Part shown: piece after piece, positions 13,161 to 25,200 of the stretch
How positions within the stretch are numbered: position 1 is the stretch's first letter
How the letters are laid out: every line of letters begins with the position of its first letter
NCBI GenBank assembly: GCA_947034885.2
Contig: OX344754.2
Span: 16,014,501 to 16,078,500 of the forward strand
DNA: 64,000 nucleotides
DNA from: Thuidium tamariscinum
Lineage: Eukaryota > Streptophyta > Bryopsida > Hypnales > Thuidiaceae
Direction: 5' to 3'
Program-made: the position numbers and the translations under genes
The notes under the pieces: model-generated
Told to the model about the DNA's origin: nothing
The model's input: the letters and a program-made list of their open reading frames with translations, nothing else
Database searches by the model: none

Positions 13161-15437
13161 AGAATTCTTTCAATCTCAATATATCATTGATTCAATTACT
13201 AGTTTTGATGCAAAAATATTCTAAAATCTACCAATATCAACTAGTATCAAATTAATAGTAAAAAACTTAGAAATACTATCACTAAAAGAAATCTTATTCA
13301 ATGGAACATGCTTGCAATGACTAATATAAGTCTCTTGACACTTAAAAATGACTAAGGTGTACAATGTCCGTAATGACTAAGGTCATAGAACTCTTATTCA
13401 ATAAGTTGCATTATGGCAGACAAATGAAGATAGCTACATTCATCAATTGCAACATCAAATTAGATCTCCCTACACTAGAGGTGGTCCAAAAAGTTGTCAA
13501 CATGACAAATTATACTGCAACTATATTAGCATGTATTACTATTAATAGCTAATATAATTTTGACCGCCATTGGCACAACAATGTAATTAGATTGCAAAGT
13601 TGGTACTTACATCAAAGCCCAATTGCTATGGCCACAATGACTTTTAAGCAACTTCAACTATACATTCATTTGGTGGAGATTAAGAGTGACATTGTTGCTA
13701 TTAAGGTAGAGACGGTTAATTGAGCTCAAAACAGAGGATATGGAGTAGAAAAATTCAAATCCAATTGTCTAAGTAGTTTGTACTTTTTTCAAATAGCAAT
13801 GTGTATACTATTTGGACAATTAACATAAAATCTTTTTGAGGTTAAGCCATGGTCAAAACTATCTTATTTATATACATGGTGTTTGAATGTTATACACTAA
13901 AAGAAAATTTGTACTAGAGGATATGTCTTTGACAACTAAAGCAAGTCTTTTGTGACTCAAAAATGACTAAAGTCTACAATACCCACAATGATTAAGGTCA
14001 TGGAATATATTGTTGTACCAATCTTATTCCATTTCTTTTGGTTTATGGTCTAGAGAAGGTCTTTCAACCAATGTGTGCCTTGGAAGAAATCTTTGAATGT
14101 TCTTTATTTAGATCTACTATGATGCAAACAAGCATGAATCACATGAAGCTCGTGTAATCAAATTGGATCTTGGCAATCAATTTTGCAAGTTCTTCTCTTA
14201 TTGTTGCCAAACTTCTCTTCAATTTCTCCAATTTTTGTTTCTTCAGAGTTTTCTCTTCGTCATGCGATAGACATAAATTTCAGCCCATAAAAAAAGTTCA
14301 AATGGAGGATTATGAACTAGATGTCAAAGATGAAGATGTAGACAACAAGGAGGAAAGGAACAAAGTCAAAGCATTTGGATGAACAAGAAGTGAATTGAGC
14401 TTTCCAACAATGGGCTTAATGCTAATTGTCCAAATAGTATACACATTGCTATTTGAAAAAAGTACAAACTACTTAGACAATTGGATTTGAATTTTCCTAC
14501 TCCATATCCTCTGTTTTGAGCTCAATTAACCGTCTCGAAGGGCACAACATGGGTGGAAACAGTCCCATTTGGAGTTTTTGCGGAGGGGACACGATTTTAT
14601 ACGGCTTTGAAGCGGATTCTGAGTCGGGGAAACAAAAAGCTTTGGCTTTGAGGGAGCAAGCTGAAACCCTCTTTAAAGAAGTCATGGATGAAGGGTGCAA
14701 ATCCTTGGAGGAGTCAGCATCAGCGAGCCCCCATATTGATGTTATTGCCCTTGAGGAATTAAAAGCCAGCCCACTTGAGGGGTTGGTCAGAGAATGGGCA
14801 GAATCGGCAAGGAACAGAGTACATCAAAATGCATTGGGCCATCCATTTGGCCCAACTACTCCACAAACCCTACGCAAGGCTGCACTCAAATTCTACAACA
14901 AGTGCCTTGGTAATGAGATCACCAAGGTAAAAAGCTAGACTAATTTGAATTTCTTAAATTTCATATGTCTTTTGTTTGCATTTGCTGGGGGTTTTTGTAC
15001 TAAAAATGTCATTGCTTGGTTTGTTTCAAGGGTTCAGGAATATTGCATAGCTGGGGAGGGTCAAACTCGAAATCATCGAACACAAGCTTAGTCAGTCTGC
15101 AAACACGATTGGACCTCTAGTGTAGGGAGATCTAATTTGATGTTGCAATTGATGAATGTAGCTATCTTCATTTGTCTGCCATAATGCAACTTATTGAATA
15201 AGAATTCTATGACCTTAGTCATTACAGACATTACACACCTTAATCATTTTTAAGGGTCAAGAGACTTATATTAGTCATTGCAATCATGTTCCATTGAACT
15301 AGATTTCTTTTTGTGATAGTATTTCTAATTTTTTTACTATTAATTTGATACTAGTTGATATTGTTAGTTTTTAGAATATTTTTGCATCAAAACTAGTAAC
15401 TAAATCAATGATATATTGAGATTGAAAGAATTCTATC
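13161..15437. repeat. Nested inverted repeats around a gene-like segment
   Basis: Two inverted pairs are nested. Outer arms of about 327 bp lie at 13161-13487 and 15111-15437. Inner arms of about 117 bp lie at 13709-13825 and 14420-14536. The left outer arm is itself partly a direct duplicate of about 12985-13155, and a further degraded copy lies near 13925-14010. Between the right inner and right outer arms is an open frame (14537-14935) with unusually gene-like composition. The layout resembles a composite transposon or a pack-type element carrying host sequence, but no target-site duplication was identified. Confidence 0.65.
14537..14938 (+). pseudogene. Gene-like fragment inside inverted repeats
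   Basis: The open frame running to 14938 gives about 130 residues that look like real protein: charged, helix-forming, with segments such as KALALREQAETLFKEV and LVREWAESARNRVHQNALGH. It is less AT-rich than its surroundings. It starts immediately after the inverted-repeat arm ending at 14536 and finishes at AAG followed by GTAAAA, which looks like a splice donor. It therefore resembles one exon of a host gene captured by a transposon. I do not recognise the parent family. It may be a fossil fragment or a short gene with unseen exons. Confidence 0.45.
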
Positions 15438-16200
15438 CACAAATTATAGATTTTGAAGGTAGTATTAATAACAAGTTTTAGATAAGAAAATCTATTTTCT
15501 TAAATGAGAAGTTTCAATAGAGATTTTGTTTTCTTATCGTCAAAAGTTTTTATTAATTTAACCATATTCATTTATTTTAAGTCTTTTTCACCCACTCAAT
15601 TGAGTCTTGTATTCACAACAATATCATCAATCATCACTCTAGCTCAAAGGTAGAAAGTTTGTAAAGTGCCCATTTAAGAACTGGAATTTAATTTTGGGAG
15701 TCTAAACTTCTTGCAACATTTTTCAATAAACTTTCTTCAAAAGACAAATAGAATTGGCATGTAAGGTAACTCTACCTAAAATCACACAAATAAGCAATTC
15801 AATATAATTTCCATTGTTGTATTGAAAAACATTTTGTAGAGTCCTCTTGGTAGTCGAAACAAGATTCTAGATTCCTTTAGAATACATTTTTGGATCGGAC
15901 ACCATGTGAATACACTACAAATTTTCAAAGTGCTGAAGATAGATGTTCTTAAAAGTGATCATAGACTCTCATGAATACTGGAAGTACAATTTAGGGAAGT
16001 ATTTGTAGTATGCGATTTTAGAAAGCATGCAAATTTAGGTGTAGTTACCTTAATCCAATTGTTTTATGTTTTATGAGCTTCATAAAATTAGTAATACATT
16101 TTTGAAGTGAAAATCTACCCACAATGAGGTGCAGTTCTCTGAATTGAAATCTACCCATTATGTTGATTTGAGCTCCATGCCACAATGAACTCCAAGTGTA

Positions 16201-17082
16201 CTCAATTCCACTATCAGGGAAGTTGTGTGTGTTTTGTGCATATCCACTTGGCCGATGAGCACGAATCTCGTCAGCGATGGCGATGGCGAGGGTGAGGGCG
16301 AGGTGAAGCTTATTACGAGACCGAGGACTGTTCCAATTGCGCTTCCACTGAAACCCACTGATCATTGTCCTGGCAAGTGCATGCGGATTTTCATACGGAG
16401 AATTTTATTGAAGCAGGTGAGCAAGCTAGCTAGCACTGGATCCAGGCTCCTTCTGATTTGGCATTTTGATCGATGGGATAATATCTCTGTAATTCCGGTG
16501 TTTGTGCTTGGTGTAGTAGATTTTGGATATGGCCTCTTTAGCATCATCGAGTCTTTGTGCAGCGCCGAATGCTTCATTCAGTCTCGATGTCGTTTTGACC
16601 TGTGGAAAGTACGTGGCGCATGCTTAGAAATTGTTGCGTTCGTCCCCTTTGGGTGATGAGCTAAGTTTCTGTGTTTGGGTAGGTCAATTTTTAATATGTT
16701 CTTGTTAGGAATTCAAGGAGTACTCCAACGCACCAAAGAATGGATACCGTATGCGAAAGTTACGAAGTTTCAAACATTCGTTGGGAGATGTTTCGGTGGA
16801 ATATATCTTTCTGATCAAAATGTAGCCGTTTTGTACGATTTTAGGGTGGTGATTTTAGGTCAGTGGCGATTAGACCGAGTCTCGTTGCCACACTTTGTTT
16901 AGAATTAGGGTTAGAAGGGTTCGTATTGTGGGAATAAGAAGGTGTATAGATAAGTTTGTTGTGATGAAGTTTCGTTTTGGATAATTAGTATATTATTTTG
17001 CGTGAGACTGCGTACCTACTGTTTTGCTACTTGATGGATGATGCAGTGGACACGAAATTGTGTGGAGTGGTAAGCTGGAGAC
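16201..17082 (+). other. Ribokinase upstream region with a possible 5' exon
   Basis: Composition becomes more balanced from about 16.24 kb. The stretch 16255-16416 is an open frame of 54 codons starting with ATG and ending CAG at a consensus donor GTGAGC. It could be an upstream exon, coding or untranslated, of the ribokinase transcript. It cannot extend the ribokinase protein through the acceptor at about 17045, because an in-frame TAA stands at 17071-17073 just before the ribokinase ATG. No known protein is recognised in it. Confidence 0.35.
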
Positions 17083-19951
17083 ATGACGATCAGCTCTCCT
17101 TTGGTCGTTGTGGGATCTGTGAATGCCGACATTTACGTGGAAATTGAACGGCTCCCGACCGAGGGCGAAACCATAGCTGCTAGCAGTGGGCAGACTCTTC
17201 CAGGCGGAAAGGGTGCTAATCAAGCTGCTTGTGCGGCTAGTCTTTCCTATCCTACATACTTCTGTGGTCAGGTACACAAATAGAATCAATTTCAATTCAT
17301 TCTATACTCGTTCATTCGAACGATTTGGGCATAGTTCATATTAAGATACTGTTCGAATTTTCATTTTTTCTTGTTGGAAATCAAAGAGAATTTCAACGCA
17401 CCATGGAATGTATCATTTAAACCTTTCTGGCAAAAGCTATGAGGCTCAAAGTTTTCTGATAGTAGATCTAAGACCGCCACTTGATCAAGGTGGTATACAT
17501 CCTGTTCATCAATATGTAAGGTAGAGACTCCATTAACCAAACAGTGCATTAGAGGCTCCATATATCATGCAAGTGGGCTTTGATTTGTGCTGAGCGTTAA
17601 AATACTTCATGTATTGAATTCGTATTTTTGCAATTGATTTTGAGCTTACAAAAAGTAAATGTGCATGAATTTTAGATGGTACAAGTTTCAATATTCTTGT
17701 AAGGAAAGGTTCAAGGTTCACCTGTGGTGGATGGAATCTCTCCCTTACTGTGGTGAATGGAGACTTTTCATTACCTCTTGTCTGGACTGATGCTTTTAAG
17801 TCAGTGGCAGTTTTGAGTGTCCCTTCCTTTGTCCTGGTCTTGTCTAGAATCTCTCCCTTTGCAACAGCAACAGTTTGTGTCTGACGCAGGTCGGGGACGA
17901 TGCCAATGCCGCCCTCGTTAAGGATGCCCTTGCAACTGCCGGAGTTCGTCTTGATCATTTGAAAACTGTCAATGGTCCAACTGGTCATGCCGTGGTGATG
18001 TTACAACCGGGAGGAACAAACTCGATTATCATTGTCGGAGGAGCCAATGCCGCGTGGCCAACCTTAGAAGATGGCAAGAGCAGACTCACAACAAACGTCC
18101 AGGATTTGATCAAACGAGCCGGGGCTGTGCTTCTCCAACGTGAGATCCCCGAGGCAGTGAATCTTGAAGCTGCTAAGGTAGAGAATGCAGGTTTTCCATT
18201 TTAGGGTTTCGAGGAAACGCGTACAGAAGTGAACCCCAAAGGACGTTTGCAAGGCCCGGAGTGGCCTTGATGTTATTTTGGTACTCTTGATTATGCGGAC
18301 TTTCTTTTCTTGATTATTATAAAAAAAACTTATCAACAAATTCAATTTTCTTCATGGATTGCGGTGATATGAAATTTGATCCCATCTGAGTTATTTTTTT
18401 CACAATATGATCAATCAAATTGGTTATTTTAAAGCCATGAAACCTTGGTCCTCAGGGTTGAAGAGCGCCTGTCTTCTCTATGAAGAGTAGTATTGTACCG
18501 TGAAAGCCAGTTAGTTGTCGTCTCCTTCACGTTCTGTTCTACTTGAGGGTGCAGATTGCTAAGAGTGCTGGTGTCCCTGTGATAATGGACGCTGGAGGAG
18601 CTGATGGCCCCATTCTAGAAGAGCTCCTGAGATGTGTGACTATTTTGAGCCCCAACGAGTCAGAGCTGACGCGCTTAACGTCAATGCCAACCAATTCTTC
18701 GGAAGAAATTCTTCAAGCAGTTACCAAAGTTCAAGAGATGGTAGGCTTTGGAGCTTTTTGTTTGAGACTTTCGAAATTGGCTGTTAATCTAGAATCCCCT
18801 TTTATTGGATCACCTGAGTTTTATGTTCTAGATCTATGTGCTGGGTGCAGTAGTTATAGCAAGGGGATCAAATTAGATTGATTTCAGGTGCACTGGTTTG
18901 ACATTCTTCAACCATTTTGGATCAGGGTGTTACGCAAGTATTGGTCAAGATGGGAGTGAACGGTTCAGTGCTTGTGTGTGATCAAGAGCCTCCAATTTTT
19001 CAACCTGCCATTCCAGCTCCAACGGTAGTTGATACGACAGGTGCTGGCGACACTTTTACAGCTGCCTACGCTATTGCTCTTATTGAGCGTCAGACACCTG
19101 CCGAAGCCCTCAGATTTGCTGGTACGTTTCCCACTTTGGTTTTTTGCATCCCGTTTGAACAATGACGTTCTCACACTTACCTGTCAATATGCTGTAAAGT
19201 AGGGGTTTCTAAATACAAACACATACCGAAATGCAACACTTAAAATTTTGCATGATAAGTACATATTGATTTTGAGAATATACCCCACCTCATACCAAAA
19301 ACCTTAAATAATTCTTGCGTTAGTTTTAGGTCATCTACCTATAAAACCTTAAACTCTCGTAACTTTTGCACACAACATCCAAATAAGACGTACTTCAGTG
19401 CACTGAAACCCCCTGCAGTTCCTATTACGAATCAATATAAATTTGGTCAGTTTAATACGGAGTTATATATAACTGAAGTCATTGCTGAAAGTGTTGCTTT
19501 TTCGGTGTGTTTGCCTGGACAAGACTTTGAGATTCTATCAGTGTCTGATTCTCCTCCATTTCCTTCTCTTGCAGCCGCATCGGCTTCGATTTGTGTGCGT
19601 GGAAAAGGCGCAATGCCAAGCATGCCTGACAGGAAGGCAGTTCTGGAGCTTTTGAAGGAACATCCTGTTGCTGCCGAGGAGAGCTTTTCTTTCCCAAGTG
19701 TGGGGAGTAAACACCGCACGAGGGTCTCCTTTGGTGGGGAATTGATGAGGAAGGGAAGTAGTAGAAGCCTCCCGAGGGCCTCCCTTTCTATGAAGATTCT
19801 CCGTGAAGGTAAGCTTAGCATCCTGAGAACCAGAGGCCTCTCCACTAGCACAGTCCTTCCTGGTGCTGCTGCATCACGATTTAAATTGCCCTGTGAAGTA
19901 GCTACAGCTCACCGAGTTCTCCTTGGGAGGTTTGGAGTTTTGGCCTTGTAA
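17083..19951 (+). CDS. RBSK: Ribokinase (PfkB family)
   Basis: It phosphorylates D-ribose to ribose-5-phosphate with ATP. Five exons join in phase: 17083-17271, 17890-18177, 18555-18740, 18926-19121 and 19575-19951, giving about 411 residues. Family motifs are plain. VVVGSVNADIYVEIERLP opens the protein. GGKGANQAA is the first PfkB signature, and GHAVVMLQPGGTNSIIIVGGAN follows. ILSPNESEL comes next, then DTTGAGDTFTAAYA, the second signature with the catalytic Asp in GAGD. The conserved core ends at MPSMPDRKAVLELLK. About 97 further residues of Ser/Arg/Leu-rich sequence follow, which ribokinases normally lack. The start is bounded by an in-frame TAA 12 bases upstream. Arabidopsis RBSK carries a plastid transit peptide; none is seen here, so location is unresolved. 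The C-terminal tail may instead be spliced differently in the real transcript. Confidence 0.93.
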
Positions 19952-20057
19952 GTTTTCGCCAGGTGAAGCAGGTACTGTGGAGGGACACTTGCAAGGGCTT
20001 TACTTTGTGTCTTGGAAGGGAGCTGGATCTGTTTACTGTGATTATTATACTCCCAAA

Positions 20058-20398
20058 CAGTAGTCCCAGAACTAGTTTATTGAATTTAGTGCAATATGCT
20101 ACCCTCAAGACAAACATGCATCAACTTTGGGTACCTTGAGAGTGAGTAGAATCAAAAAAAAGAAGAAAAGAAAGGATTTTACAAGTTGTGAAGGATTATC
20201 GAGAGTTCTAAAACACAAAGTTGACTTAAATAGATACTAATTCCAATGTGTAGGAAGTTGCAAACTGGCTATCAAATTCTGATATTTGTTGCAATTTTGG
20301 CTAAATTGTCTCCATTAAAGGCCCTTTTTGACAATGTACTAGTAGCACAATGATTTTTTGGTAGAAACTCAACTAATTTTAGCTAGTTTAGGTATCAC
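20058..20398 (+). mobile_element. hAT-like MITE relative
   Basis: The sequence begins CAGTAGTCCCAGAACTAG and aligns along its length with the MITE at 8184-8554, with shared blocks CATCAACTTTGG, GAAAGGATTTT.CAAGTTGT and CTGGCTATCAAATTCT. It also aligns with the inverted copy at 45809-46145. The right boundary is approximate and the flanking octamers differ by transitions, so the target duplication is not secure. Confidence 0.6.
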
Positions 20399-22073
20399 AA
20401 CTCTTGAGACATTAGTGTTTAAGTTACTTGTAGGAATGGTGTTGCCCTTGACTTGTTCAAATGCTCCCTCCTTATTCTAAGGTATGTGTACCTTGGAATT
20501 GTCATTGCCCAAAATTGCCCAAAATGTGATGCCTACTTTTGGACCATGAAATAACTTGAAAGTAAAGACATTGATGACACAAAGATGTACATGATTGGAA
20601 AGAGCCTAGTGCTAATTTTTGGTGTTGATTTTTGGTGTATTTGCAAACAATATATTGAAATTGTAAAACTTATTCATACAATATCCAAATAATGCATTGC
20701 TAAAGGGAGTTCTAGAGAATTAGGTTGATGGAAATTTCATGGAAATCTTATTCTTGAATTAAAAGTTATGAGAGTTCTTGAAAAACTTTGAGATTGTGAA
20801 GCATCATAATACAATTTGTTTTTTTGGATTTTAGTTTTAGATTCTAGTTAGTAAGATCTATGAACTATTGATGTTATGTACATTTGGTGGACAATGATCT
20901 CAAAATAGATGTTAGCTATTGGACTCCATATTGTACAATGTAAATTCTAGTTTAACGTTTCAATTTTGGTGTATTTCTAATTTTTATTTTGGAAAGAAAT
21001 GAAATAAAGAAAGATAAGGCAATCTTGCCCAACGTACATAGATAACCAACAATTGGATTTGATTATAAATTTTATGTCTTTTATGTCTTTTATGTGGATT
21101 GAGATGATTGCGAGTTCAAATGATGCAAAGACCAAGACATTAGATTTGATTGTTGGTTAAAATTTGGAGTAAATTCATACATCTTATCAAATTACTATTG
21201 TTGGTCAATTTAAATGTGTATGATCATTCAAATATATTTTAAAAATACTAACTATTTTTGATAATCAAATATTTATTATTTTACTATTCAACTTTTCAAA
21301 CAAGAGAGTTCTTTGCATCATTTGGTTATCTCACTTAGTTAAGAATTTTGTAGACAAGCAACAAATACATTAGAATTTGGAGATAATACATGTTATTTTC
21401 TTCAACCTTATACTTTTACATGTTCACGTATTGCTTTATATTGTTTAGCAAATAAAAGATTCAAATTTCTCATATAATAATGTTATTTCAAATTCTACAA
21501 TCTTTCAATCTATTTGTAATATTTTGGTTTTTTATTTTCTATTTAATTCATCAATAATATCTCTATTTTAAGGTCCTAGAGTTGCTTGTATAAGAGTTTG
21601 TGAACTTTAGCCTATGAGCCAAATTTTTTGTATTTTATTTGATGAGTGACCTATGTCCTATGACCATGGTTTTAGCTTTTTAGGGTACATATATAATCTA
21701 CTTTAGGATTTTAGAAAAGTAGTTTTGTTATACCATTTATTATTAGTGGTCCATAAGGTAACGAAAAGAAAAAATGATACATATTCAAAATCATAGGTAT
21801 AAATAAAATGCGTGAAATACAAACAAAAATCTACAGCTCTACACCAAACTATAAGTGAAATCAAAATTATTATTTAGAAGATTTAAGCTTCAATCCAACA
21901 CTATTGTCTAAGTTCTAGCTATCCAATTTATAAACATTGCCATCATACTCAAAGGCTAGTACTTTTACAAAGTCTAAGACATTCAATACATAAGTATGCT
22001 TTTTGTTTTAAAATGCAACTACTATGACTCACATAGGCCTTTGACTTTTGAGCATACAGTAGCAACTCATAAA

Positions 22074-22292
22074 GCATCTTAGGGATCTAAAAGTAGTTCA
22101 AATTTACAAAGAATGGCGTTTTGTAGTGAATTCAATAATCTAGATTTGTAAAGCATCAATGGCATCAATTATATGATATTAATGCATCTTAGGGATCTAT
22201 AAGTAGTTCAAATTTAGAAAGAATGGCCTTTTGTGGTGAATTCAATAGCCTAGATTTGCAAAACATCAATGGCATTAATTACATGATATTTT
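22074..22292 (+). repeat. Tandem duplication, 110-bp unit
   Basis: Two adjacent units start with GCATCTTAGGGATCTA at 22074 and 22184. They share the blocks GTAGTTCAAATTTA, AAGAATGGC and GAATTCAATA, and end in ATGATATT. They differ at a few percent to about ten percent of positions. No coding role is apparent. Confidence 0.75.
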
Positions 22293-25200
22293 GTGACATA
22301 CTCATTAATATATCTTTCAATGAGTATTAAAAATCAAAACTTACTTATCAAAATTACACTACTTTCTACAACATTGTGGCATAATGTTCATCACTTCACT
22401 ATTAGAAAATAACAAATTTTGAGACGTCACAAAAAACGTGAATTTTTGTCAAATATGATGTCACCTAAAATCTATTATAGTGGATAGGCTAAAAACATCG
22501 GGAAAAAAACAAAAAACATGCCCAATTTTTTTAACATCCTTTAAGATGTAGTCATTCTAGGGTCCCATAATGTGCCATTTGGTAGATTTAAGAGGTCCAC
22601 GTAAGCATATTTTTGGCAAGCAGTGCTACATATGATTTTTTTCATCCATTGCCTCATCCATGTTTTTTGTGACGTGGATCCCCAAATTATGTTGATGTGG
22701 TATACTTTGTCATCATATTTTGTCATTTGAAAATTTTAATGGTATTTTTTGAGATGTCAAATTAGACATTTTTTGAAACATCAATCATTACATACGCTAT
22801 CCATACAACAAAATCAACAAAAAAAATGAAATTTTTCTTAAAAATAAAATAAAATGAAAAATGAAATTTTCTGAATTCAATAAGAATTGAAGAAAACTTA
22901 CCATCTACCAATAAGAGAATTTTTTATGCTGAAATGAATGAATTAGCAATTGTATAAATTGAGGATCCTTCTTCCTTGCTCTACACCAAGGTTTAGGGCC
23001 CTTCACTGCTAGATCCTACTTCTTCAAATGTAGCCCTAGTCTTCAGTATATGTGCTTGATGTTTGATTATATGAAGCATGTGAAGGATTGGACAACAAAA
23101 GCTTGTCGTTTTAATGACTCATGATATTCTCAAGTTCAAATGATTGCCTTATATGAGATGTAATTTAAAGGCACAAGAATGCATGCAATGCATCATGTAG
23201 AGATGCTTGATAGCATTAGAAAGGAAAATGAAATAGAGAATCCAAACTTTAAAGAATTTATAATGGATTGTATTTTGGGACATTAAATGCCATGAGGATT
23301 TTGTTTGGATAGGGATCCCCCAAGAATTCCACAAAAAATTACAAATGTACATGTTCACTATACTAAATTGCTTCATTTTAGAAGTCATGCAATTTATTGG
23401 AGACAATTTATAACATATAGTTACAATAGTTGGGTTTCTATTACTTATACATGGTGACATGTGATTATATAGCATACATGCCTTCATATAGATAACAAAT
23501 TACTTGGCATATTTAAATGGATCAACATCTATGATAGGGCCTTCATAGTAGGGGCTCAAATTGAAAGTTGCTATGTTGAAGTGGAGATCCAAAGATGTAA
23601 ATAGTGGCTATAGAGGGGGTTTATAAAATGGTCACTCATGTCCCATACCTAGAAGAGGATGAAGTGTTTGGAATGGCTAGGAGTGCAAAAGTTCATGTGG
23701 TCTTCATAAGTACAAATTTGACTAGGCAAGAGTTGCTTCTACAACATTTAGGCTTCTATCTTCAAGTATGTGAGGCAATCTCTCCATGGTCTTTGTTCAT
23801 CATGCAAAGATTCTCTTTTCAAAGGCTAGAATTTCAAAAGTAGAGAGTTAAAGGGGTCTATGTATAGTAAACTCCCTAAATATTGTAGTTGCCCTTATCA
23901 TTTTTTTTAGAATATATCATTACATCTAGATGTGGTTTGAGTAGTCTATTTGGAAGTTAGTGTTCCCAGTTAGTAGTGTAAGACACATTGTTGGAGATTT
24001 GTTTAGGAATGCCAAAATTATCAAGGTTATGTGATTTTGTATCTCTTATCATATACAAAGTCCTTTAATTCTAAAGTAAATTTTTTGAAATGGGTATGGT
24101 TTGAAAGAATGTCCCTTGAAGTAATTTTTGGATTGTTTAAATAATTTACTTCAAGACTTTTTTTGAGGATTCTATATAACTAGATTATCTTCTATATTTA
24201 TATGTAAATTTTTGAAAATAGTAATTTGCATCTAAAAATAAATACCCTCTATCAAAATTTTTAAAATATTGATCTTAAGGGTTTTAGATTATTTTGGTAC
24301 TAGATTCTAAGCTCATAGAACCTAGGATCAAAGTTTATAGGTTTATATTTCTTAGCTCATATACTAGTATTGTTGCTTATAAAAGCCCAAAGATGGTCTT
24401 GGCCATTTAGGGGGTATAAAGACTATAAAGACATGTATGAACTATTTCAACATCACAAATATACTACTTGGAGACCCGACATTCTCTTAATCCATAAAAG
24501 ACATTGTAGCCATTTCAAAGCCAATGAATGATAGAGAATCCTTTTGTATAGGATAGGAGTGCAATTATCATCTTCAAAATTTTATTTGGAAAGCATGGAG
24601 GTCTTGCATAGGGTCATTGCAAGAAAGGGCATTCAAAAAGCGTAGCATTTCAGTTTACAACACTCATTTTTTGCTTCAAGAGTACTTTAAAATTAGAAAA
24701 ATAGTATAGAAAAATTCTCTATGTAGGGGAACTAGAAAAGTGCAAAATCTCATGAAAATAGTCACTGTCACTGTAAATTCACATTTTAATTTATAATAAA
24801 TAGGAAAAGTTTAAATTAAAAATTAAAAATTGGTCATTTGGAAAGAGTTGATGGTGATAAGATTTCACCAAAATAATGATTTAAAAATTGTCTTCAATGT
24901 TCAAAAATTGAGAGCAATGGGAGTGATCTTTATACTCATGTGGAGGATATAAAATAACATATTTTCAAATTTCCTTTGGTAGATACATGCTTTCCTACTA
25001 TATAGATACTCAAATAGACTATGAAAGTTTGAGCTCTAGATTATTAAATTTGGGGACTCATAATGTCGTGAAAACCCCTAAACCTCAACTTGTGACAAAT
25101 TAACCAAAATGATTTTTATTAATTTAAAAAAATAGGGATTCTAATTATCATATAAAGTCAGACATGTTCGATAAAAATTCATGTTCATTGGACTTGTGCT

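Larger units (their letters stand above)
6540..16200. other. AT-rich, transposon-dense spacer
   Basis: About 9.7 kb without a supported gene. It contains an interrupted inverted-repeat element (7862-8857) and its inverted partner (11845-12471), a hAT-like MITE (8184-8554), one copy of a GC-rich dispersed repeat (11322-11505), and nested inverted repeats with a gene-like open frame (13.0-15.44 kb). The rest is low-complexity AT-rich sequence whose open frames are short and unconvincing. Confidence 0.7.

Noticed and set aside
16675-16902. 75-codon frame upstream of ribokinase as a separate gene
   Set aside because: No recognisable domain; more likely leader or intron sequence of the ribokinase transcript.
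19447-19851. Minus-strand frame of 134 codons across ribokinase exon 5
   Set aside because: It is antisense to an exon that is in phase with the ribokinase and carries its conserved C-terminal motif.
23604-23843. 79-codon frame as a transposase remnant
   Set aside because: No catalytic motif or terminal repeats could be tied to it.
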